Origin: Ricinus communis
Taxonomy: Eukaryota > Streptophyta > Magnoliopsida > Malpighiales > Euphorbiaceae
Length of the DNA stretch: 64,000 nucleotides
Direction: 5' to 3'
Assembly (NCBI RefSeq): GCF_019578655.1
Contig: NC_063257.1
Coordinates: 15,376,001-15,440,000, forward strand
Shown: positions 57,051 to 64,000 of the stretch, one piece after another
Layout: every line of letters begins with the position of its first letter
Position numbering within the stretch: the stretch's first letter is position 1
The notes under the pieces: generated by a model
What the model was told of the DNA's origin: nothing
Database searches by the model: none
The model's input: the letters and a program-made list of their open reading frames with translations, nothing else
Position numbers and translations under genes: made by a program

Positions 57051-58646
57051 CTATATTCTTCCTTCTTTTTGTAAACCTCCTTCAGTTATCTCCACATCAA
57101 CTAGTCCACCTTCTTTTGATGTACCTGTGTAAGAAGAATCTTTTTCAATTAGATTTTCAACATTATTATCAAATAACTCACCATCCTTAAGAACAGTGAT
57201 TGCTTTAGCTTGCTCAGGTTGACTTGGCAATTTTTCTTTCTTATTTTCTTGTACCGCTTCAGCAATTTGCCCAATTTGAATTTCCAATCGCTTTACTGAA
57301 GCTTCTATGGAATCAGTTTTCTTCTCATTCCTCTCCATTCTGTCATGGGTAGCCGTCATAAAGGATTAGAGTATTTTCTCTAAACTTGGTTTTCTTTGAG
57401 GGGCTTGTCCTTGATTAGGGAATGGAGGATTTTGGTTTCTTGGGTATTGAGGCTCTTGATTCTGATACTGGAGTTGGTTTTGGTTCCTTAGTATTTGTGG
57501 TGTATTATGATCGTTATTTCTCCAGGAGAAATTTGGATGATTCCTCCATCCTGGATTATAAGTGTTGGAGTATGGATTATTCCTAGGTTGCCTAGGTTGA
57601 TAAGATTCCATCAAGTTAACCTGTTCATAATCATCTCCTGCATAAGTCTCATAAGACAAACAAACATTAGCACCATGACCATAAACACCATATATACCGC
57701 ATACCTCATTGCTTTGTACATTCTTAGTTGAAGCAAGAATCTTAACTTGTTTAGTTAATTCGGCTATTTGCATAGCCATCTCATTATTAGATACAACTTC
57801 ATTCACTCTTACTCTTTTTGTTCTCACACTCTTTTGTTGTGAATTGGCTCCTAACATCTCAAAGATGTCATAAACCTCATCAGCAGTTCTTTCTAGCATA
57901 GCACCCCCCGCTGCATTATCAACCATACATTGGTATTGTTGTGTTAAACCATCATAAAATGATTGGTTAGTAACAGGAAGTGGGTATCCATGGTGTGGGC
58001 ATTGTAGTAAAAGTGATTTGAAGCGGTCCTATGCTTCGTGAAAGGATTCAGTATCCTTTTGATAAAAATTGGAAATCTCAGCCTTTAATTCTTTGGTCTT
58101 TTGATGTGAGTAAAATTTACTCATAAATTTTTGATAAACTTCATCCCAAGTTCTCAAAGAATTAGGAGGCAAGGTCATTAACCAAGCCTTTGCTTTATCT
58201 TTTAATGAGTAAGGGAAACATCTCATCTTTAGTTGATCTTTATTAAGTCCAGATAATGGGAATGTGTGAACTATAGCATAGAACTCTCTAATGAATGTCA
58301 ATGCATCCTCACTAGGCATACCATAGAATGACGGAAGCATGTTAAAATGGATGTTCTTAAGCTCATAATTCCTAGATGCATCGCCTAAGACTATGCATGA
58401 AGTAGTGTTACCAATTATCGGACGAGCATAGTCCTTCATGGCCATTCGCCTTTGCGCTGCAACTTCTCTTTGATCATTAGCCATTACCACAACCTCTTCT
58501 CCCAACTCTTGTTCCAGCTTTTTTTCAAATTCAATTCCTCTTGGAGTTACAAACTCACTATCTACCTCTTGGTCTCCTTCTGCTTTTTTAACAGTTGATC
58601 TCAAGTTATAAGGATTTTGAGTTGATCTCGTTTTCCTGCTAGGCAT
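57051..58646 (-). pseudogene. E3 Gag, one long frame with two stops
   Basis: The ATG at 58646 starts MPSRKTRSTQNPYNLR. The frame stays constant to 57051 with a TAG near 58029 (Trp expected in FHEAWERFK) and a TAA near 57366. The capsid domain is at residues about 90-210 (CFPYSLKDKAKAWL, RTWDEVYQKFMSKFY). The ASGGAL-type segment reads NAAGGAMLERT. The zinc knuckle reads VCGIYGVYGHGANVC, with Tyr in place of the second Cys. A Gln/Asn/Pro-rich stretch and a coiled-coil (MERNEKKTDSIEASVKRLEI) follow. A frameshift after 57051 separates it from protease. Confidence 0.9.
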
Positions 58647-58786
58647 ACAAAATCAAAGGAAAAACTTCAGAAAAAACTTAAAACAGAATTAATAAAAAAT
58701 AAAACAGAAATAAATAACATGCAATACATAAAAAGAAATCACAGGAAACGATATTTGACAATTAATCAATATAATATTGACACAAT

Positions 58787-58804
58787 TCCCCAGCAACAGT
58801 GCCA
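58787..58804 (-). other. E3 primer-binding site (tRNA-Asp)
   Basis: The minus strand reads TGGCACTGTTGCTGGGGA, 15 of 18 matching the tRNA-Asp complement, all differences transitions. Six bases separate it from the LTR. Confidence 0.9.
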
Positions 58805-58810
58805 AAAACT

Positions 58811-60129
58811 TGATGTGTCTAAATAAGTACTCGCAAGTGTACGAACCGAATGGTAGTTCGGGTAAGCTCACCACGAGGTCGATCTCACAAGGAATTGTAG
58901 AGCATATATCATAAAGACCAACTATCACACAAATTATTGAAAGTAAATATAAACACTCTAAGCCAATATTTTGAGAATGATCTTAGTTTAATAAAAGAAA
59001 TTAAATAACCAGAAAGTAAATATGCAACTAGAATGATTAATATGAACTATATGATAAAATAGTATTTAGTCTAGCTTTTACTTAGTAATCCCCTTAATTC
59101 CCTTAAGCCCTAATTTAACAAATGAGATGGTGATGTGCCTTTTCCCTAAGTTACTCAAGCTAATGATGCAACTTAGGTTTCTTTACCAACATAGATTAAA
59201 GTAAAGATGATGTCTTTAATACTTTTAACCTAAAGATTTTCATAACACATATACTATTGAATTGATATGATGGTCAATCAATAATAATAGATGAAACTAA
59301 TGAACATATGAAGGAAAAGAAATCATTCATTAAACTCAAAATATATAAGGTTCAAACATAAGTAAAAAAACCAAACTAAACACTTATGAGACTTAGCCTA
59401 ACATACTCAATCCAACGATCATTGTAATTAAATAGAAAGACTTAAGATTCATAAAACAAAAAATTAAAACTCCCTCAAAGTTCAAAGGGCTCTTAAAGGA
59501 ATGAAAAAGATTGATCCTCTTTCTCCACGTCTTCGAAAAGCTTCTCCGATTCTTCAAAAAGTGATGCCACGCAAGCTAGTAAGATGTCAAAGATTAATTG
59601 ATACACTCCCGAATTTTCTGCCAAGAATAGAACCCTTGTCTTTTAGAGATTCAGTAGTAGAAGCAGTCCCTCTTGTAATTCACCTCTACTCCTTGTAGAG
59701 ATTCCCTTTTTCAGAGTTCTTTCGTCCCCAAACAACTCCTTTAGTTTATCCCTTTATTGTCCTAAACAAATTAAACTACTCAAATGATAATTATCTACTA
59801 ATTACATAATAATTATTTAAACTTTCCTTTTTGGGCCTTAATGAATTAAGCTAGGCCCAACTTTTAATAGCCCACATTTCTGATTCTAAGCTAGGCCCAA
59901 ACTATTAATAGCCCACGTGTCTGATTCTCGAGCCTTTAATAGCCGCAGTCCAATTAACGCCCATTAGTGCGTTTTAAACTCAAATTCTCCTTTTTTGCAT
60001 TATTTTCTGAATTTAGACAAGAAAAACTAAAGTGAGGTAAAACACATCTTTATACCATATTATATATAGAAACAAATCATTAACGCTCTAAAATACCCTT
60101 AAATATCTATATGCAATTTAGATCGATCA
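58811..60129 (-). repeat. E3 5' LTR
   Basis: 1319 bp. Longer than the 3' LTR mainly through a tandem duplication around 59850-59930 (AAGCTAGGCCCAA and following) and an extra about 21 bp near 59525-59548. Confidence 0.95.
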
Positions 60130-60808
60130 ATTATCCAATTTTAGACACTAGGAATATTAAAGGCACACATAACACAACAAATATGATAAGTGATGTTGAA
60201 GTTGAACATGAGAGGATCTCAAATCATCATTTTTGTTCAACCATGACTTCTTGATTAATACAATTTGAATTAAAATCCTCTCTTGTTTCAACTTGTAAAT
60301 GATATCTCATATTCCTACAATCTTAACCATTAAATTTAAAATTGATGGTTGAGATTTGTTATACAATAGATGATTATTCAATTTTAGACACTAAAAATAG
60401 TAAGGGCACACATAACACAATAAATATTATAGGGGATGTCGAAGTTGAACATGAGAGAATCTCAATTCATCATTCTTATTCAACCATGATTTCTTGATCA
60501 ATACAATATGGATTAAGATCCTTTCATGTTTCAACTTGTAAATGATATCTCATATTTCTACAATCTTGAATATTAAATTAAAAATTAATGGTTGAGATTT
60601 GTTATCTAATAGATGATTATCTATTTTAAACACTAGAAACATTAAGAGCACACATAACACAACAAATATGATAGATGATGTTGAATTTGAACATAAGAGG
60701 ATCTTAATTCATCATTCTTGTTCAACCATGACTTCTTCATCAATACAATATATATTAATATCCTCTCATGTTTAACTTGTAAATGATATCTCATATTCCT
60801 ACAAATAC
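60130..60808. repeat. 243-bp tandem repeat array, right part
   Basis: Units start TTTTAGACAC at 60139 and 60382, and TTTTAAACAC at 60624 (spacing 243 and 242 bp); the last is partial. Each has inverted arms beginning GTTGAACATGAGAGGATC and ending GATCCTCTCATGTTTCAAC. Confidence 0.9.
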
Positions 60809-61724
60809 TTCCATTTTTTTTATATAAACCCTATTATAATTAAAACATAACTTTATATTTATTTGTATATACTAGATAATATAATCTTTTACATTCTCTT
60901 TATCAATATTATTTTTATTTTTATTATTACATATTTATTTTTATTTTTATTTTTATTATCATTACTATTATTATTATTTTTCTAAACATAATTATATTAT
61001 TACAACAATAAAAATGAATATGTCAGTTTTTTATCCATGGGCCAACATTTCCTTCCACTTATTGTAGCCTCCTCCCATTTTCTTTCACTCTTCTCATTTC
61101 CTCCCTTTCCTTCTATCTACTCTCCATCTTTTCCTCTCACTTTCCTTTCCTTTTTCTTCACCTTTCCACATACTTTTTCCCTTTCAAACAGAAAAGCTAT
61201 CACAAAATCCCAAAAAGATATTTTCCATATCGGACAAAATACAGATAAGTTAAATTGCAAAAATAGACAAAATAAAATATACATGTTGATGAGCGATTTA
61301 CCTATAAATGTTCAAGTATATACATGTACCATATTAGGAGCGCGAAATGAAAATAGATACAGCTGTAGATAGACTTTTTTGAATGAAAAGGAAGCTAAAC
61401 AAGCCTAGATATCATTAACAAGGATAGACATATATTTTTTTAATATGAGTAAAAGTATAAAACTTCCTTTCCCATTGTTATCCCTAGCTTTAAACTTCAA
61501 TTAATATTTTGAATTCTATTTTCCTATTGGGAAAAAATGAAAAAGGAAGAGTCTACTTAAAACTATTAAATACTTATAAAAACAAATGTAAAATAGATAG
61601 CACAATATAAAAAGCATGTATTACCTAATTAAATTTTTATGTTTTGTTTAAAATATTTAAATATATCTTTCATTATATAAATTAAGCTTATAAAAAAAAG
61701 AGTAAACCTACCGTAAAAATACAA

Positions 61725-61728
<4 letters not shown>
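60809..61728. other. AT-rich intergenic DNA with pyrimidine tract
   Basis: No supported gene. (TTTTAT)n-like repeats at 60905-60985 and a C/T-rich stretch at 61050-61190. The 61037-61372 frame reads the pyrimidine tract and is not convincing. Confidence 0.4.

Positions 61729-61787
<59 letters not shown>
61729..61787. repeat. (TA)n(GA)n compound microsatellite
   Basis: About 37 bp TA then about 21 bp GA, same order as at 36443. Confidence 0.97.
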
Positions 61788-61799
<12 letters not shown>

Positions 61800-61904
61800 T
61801 AGTGCTCGTCACAGACATTACACGCATAAATTATTATTATAAGAATTATAATATAAGTTATTTAATAAATTAATATATGATATAATATTATAAATAATTA
61901 TACC

Positions 61905-62830
61905 GATAAAGTATTATAATAATAATAACATTTAAATAAATATATCAATAAAATAAAATTGAATCTTAATAATAATAATAATAATAATGATGATAATAAT
62001 AATCTTTTCAACCTTAATGCTCCGTATTAATGTAGGCATATTATTATATTGAGTAATTCCAACAACTAGACTTATATAAATTTCTCTATTTACTTTCTTA
62101 CTTGAGAAAGGATTTTCCATGTAACTAAATACTTAGAATCCTAGCCCTTGAGTAATTAATAATTTTACTCCTACTAATACTCAATTTAAATACAATTTAA
62201 TTCCAATCCTATAAGTAGTTTGATATTTAAATAGTAAGTAATCATACCATCTATCTATATATCTACTAGTATTACTCGTTACGTGCATTACGCGTGTAAA
62301 ATATTATTATAATAATGATGAACACAAATATTTATATATTAATAAAATAAAATTAGAAATAATATATATTTTTAATTTCTTTTCTTCAATTTTTATGAAA
62401 ATTCATATTGAGTTATTCCAATTTTATCATACATATATATGTAGTGTGAGTTCAATTACTTTTTATAATTATTAACCAATGTAAATTGCATTGATATCTT
62501 AATTAAGCTGAGTGGATGCAAATGCCTCGTATGTGCACAAAAATTGTTCAGTTTATGCTATTATGTATGGACCAATTACTACACATCATAAAATATATCA
62601 CACGTCTTAATTTTAATGAGAAATCTAGAATCTGATATGGCAGTTATAATATATTTTATAGATTTAATAAATATTTAAACTTCAAATAAACTAATAAAGT
62701 ACTATAATAATAGTGAACACATAAATTAATATATCAATAAAATAAAATTAAAAATACCATATACCTTTTTACTTATTTTCTTCAATTTTTATAAAAATTT
62801 ATATTGAGTTATTTGAATTAGATTAGATTA
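61905..62830. repeat. Three diverged dispersed copies and (AAT)n
   Basis: Related segments at about 61905-61960, 62305-62430 and 62700-62820 share TATATCAATAAAATAAAATT-like and TTTTCTTCAATTTTTAT sequence. An (AAT)n run lies at 61966-61999. No gene. Confidence 0.6.
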
Positions 62831-62850
62831 ATTACTAATTAATTCTTTTA

Positions 62851-63152
62851 GGATTAGTAAGAGATTAATCATTAATTACTGTTTGGCAAATAATTATTTT
62901 TTGGGCCCAAAGAAATAAAATGAACGCATATATTGTAAGCTTAAAATAATTAATTTAATTGATTAAGTAATTAATTAGTTAATTGATAATCAAGGGTAGT
63001 AGGATTAGTAAGAGATTAATCATTAATTACTGTTTGGCATATAATTATTTTTTGGGCCCAAACAAGTAAAATGAACGCATATATTGTAAGCTTAAAATAA
63101 TTAATTTAATTGATTAAGTAATTAATTAGTTAATTGATAATCAAGGGTAGTT
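62851..63152. repeat. 151-bp tandem duplication, two copies
   Basis: 62851-63001 and 63002-63152 differ at only about three positions. Both start GGATTAGTAAGAGATTAATC and contain TTTTTTGGGCCCAAA. Confidence 0.95.
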
Positions 63153-63485
63153 TCAAAAGAATAACGATGGTGAACTGGCTTTGATCCAACAACTGCAAAA
63201 CTAAACAGATGCACACGTTTAATTATTTGAATTGTTAAAAATTTTAAGGATAAAAGCCTGATTGTCTTGATATATAGGAACTAAGCATGTTAGGATCTAA
63301 ATATTTTATTAGTCCTAGAAATATATAGTTCCTCAATGAATAAATATGTGAAAGACCAACAAAATATTTAAGGTGGAGCCCCTAATAGTCTCCAAGCTGA
63401 AAATGTTCTTGAGATATAGTAATACTTTATATATTTTAAGTTGGAAGCACCAAGTAGTTCCTCAAGTTAAAAATATCATTGGAGA

Positions 63486-63728
63486 ACCGATAGTATTCTA
63501 ATATGAGATCCACAAGTAAAACTAGTTCTTGGTGCTCTAGTTTTATCTATCGGGTTTCTTAAGTTAACCGATAATATTTTAATATGAGATCCCCGAGTAA
63601 AACTAGTTCTTGACACTCTAATTTTGTCTATCGGGTTTCCCACGTTAATTGATAATATTTTAATTTGAGAGTTCCAATTTGAAGATGTTCTTGAGGATTT
63701 AGAGTTCGAGAGCTCTAAATAAATTGGG
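63486..63728. repeat. 81-bp tandem repeat, about three units
   Basis: ACCGATA-type starts near 63486, 63567 and 63648, each with TAATATGAGATCC-type and AGTAAAACTAGTTCTTG segments; the third is diverged. Confidence 0.85.
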
Positions 63729-64000
63729 CACTTGGGGTCTAGAGCCCCAAATTGAAAATATACTTGGGGATCCAGAGCCCCAAGTTGGAAATGTCATTGG
63801 GGATCTAGGTAATAATTTAATAAAAAAAGAAAAATTTTCAGTTCGAGAGCCCCAAGTTGAAAATATTCTTAGAGATCTAGGAAATATTTTTTATAAAAAA
63901 AAATTTAGTTTGAGAGCCCTAAGTAAATTGGGTACTTGGGGATCTAGAGCCCCAAGTTGGAGATTTTCTTAGGGATCTAACCTAAAAAAAAAGTCAAATT
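63729..64000. repeat. Minisatellite with AGAGCCCCAAGTTG units, open to window edge
   Basis: At least five units of AGAGCCCYAA followed by TTGGGGATCTAG-like sequence. Some pairs form short hairpins, for example ACTTGGGG/CCCCAAGT at 63934-63957. The open frame 63724-63972 simply reads the repeat. Confidence 0.8.

Larger units (their letters stand above)
48490..60129 (-). mobile_element. E3: complete, young Athila-like LTR retrotransposon
   Basis: 11,640 bp. LTRs (48490-49746 and 58811-60129) start TGATGTG and end GATCA, with the perfect target duplication ATTAT at 48485-48489 and 60130-60134. Minus-strand order is LTR, tRNA-Asp primer site, gag, protease, RT/RNase H, integrase, GC-rich hairpins, third ORF, internal polypurine motif, non-coding block, polypurine tract, LTR. 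The first about 180 bp of the LTRs differ at about 5 positions. Only a few stops and single-base frameshifts break it, so it is the least damaged autonomous element here. Confidence 0.96.

Noticed and set aside
48065..60808. Regular direct repeats that could suggest a CRISPR array.
   Set aside because: Units of 243 bp without short unique spacers, in plant nuclear DNA; this is a satellite-like array.
61037..61372. 111-codon open frame with a Phe/Ser/Pro-rich start.
   Set aside because: Its first half is a translated pyrimidine tract and the rest has no motif.
1..64000. Transfer RNA, ribosomal RNA or small nuclear RNA genes.
   Set aside because: No cloverleaf or conserved rRNA/snRNA sequence was noticed by eye; the only tRNA-related matches are the 18-base primer-binding sites.

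Overview
The window looks like nuclear DNA from an AT-rich eudicot plant. It holds Ty3/gypsy elements whose primer-binding sites match plant tRNA-Asp, a nuclear copy of plastid ycf2, and the remains of a plant-specific REM-type B3 transcription factor. I cannot name the species. No clearly intact host gene is visible. Most of the window is nested LTR retrotransposon plus AT-rich intergenic DNA.

Layout. (1) 1-5568, minus strand: an old, decayed Athila-like element (E0) cut by the left edge, with its 5' LTR at 4117-5568. (2) 6804-24520, plus strand: a complete Athila-like element (E1) with 1.4-kb LTRs and the 5-bp target duplication GAGGT. It carries gag, protease, RT/RNase H, integrase and a third ORF. 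A 6.15-kb non-autonomous LTR element (LARD-1, 14457-20607, minus strand) lies inside that third ORF. E1 itself sits in one unit of an older tandem duplication; the other unit (about 24585-25385) holds the ycf2 fragment. (3) 25.4-37.1 kb: intergenic DNA with decayed pieces: a DUF4283-like ORF, a possible Ulp1-like fragment, possible exons of an unknown gene, a two-B3-domain REM pseudogene (34484-35590), a foldback element and several microsatellites. (4) 37133-41605, plus strand: a second LARD copy (LARD-2) with an internal deletion. (5) 41.6-48.0 kb: AT-rich DNA with one candidate small acidic-protein gene (44279-44608). (6) A 243-bp tandem repeat array (48065-60808) split by a young, complete Athila-like element (E3, 48490-60129, minus strand, target duplication ATTAT). 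(7) 60.8-64.0 kb: AT-rich DNA, a 151-bp tandem duplication and a minisatellite running off the right edge.

How the parts work together. E1 and E3 share one plan: LTR, tRNA-Asp primer site, gag, protease, RT/RNase H, integrase, a GC-rich palindromic block, a third ORF, an internal polypurine motif, about 1-1.3 kb of non-coding DNA, a second polypurine tract, LTR. The LARDs keep the LTRs, primer site, a gag remnant, both polypurine motifs and the non-coding 3' block, so they probably depended on proteins of an autonomous relative. Every coding copy is inactivated, mostly by nonsense transitions and single-base frameshifts. The most interesting signals are the duplicated polypurine motif in all three families whose 3' ends are visible, the conserved non-coding block between the two motifs, and the GC-rich palindromes shared between LTRs and the DNA ahead of the third ORF.
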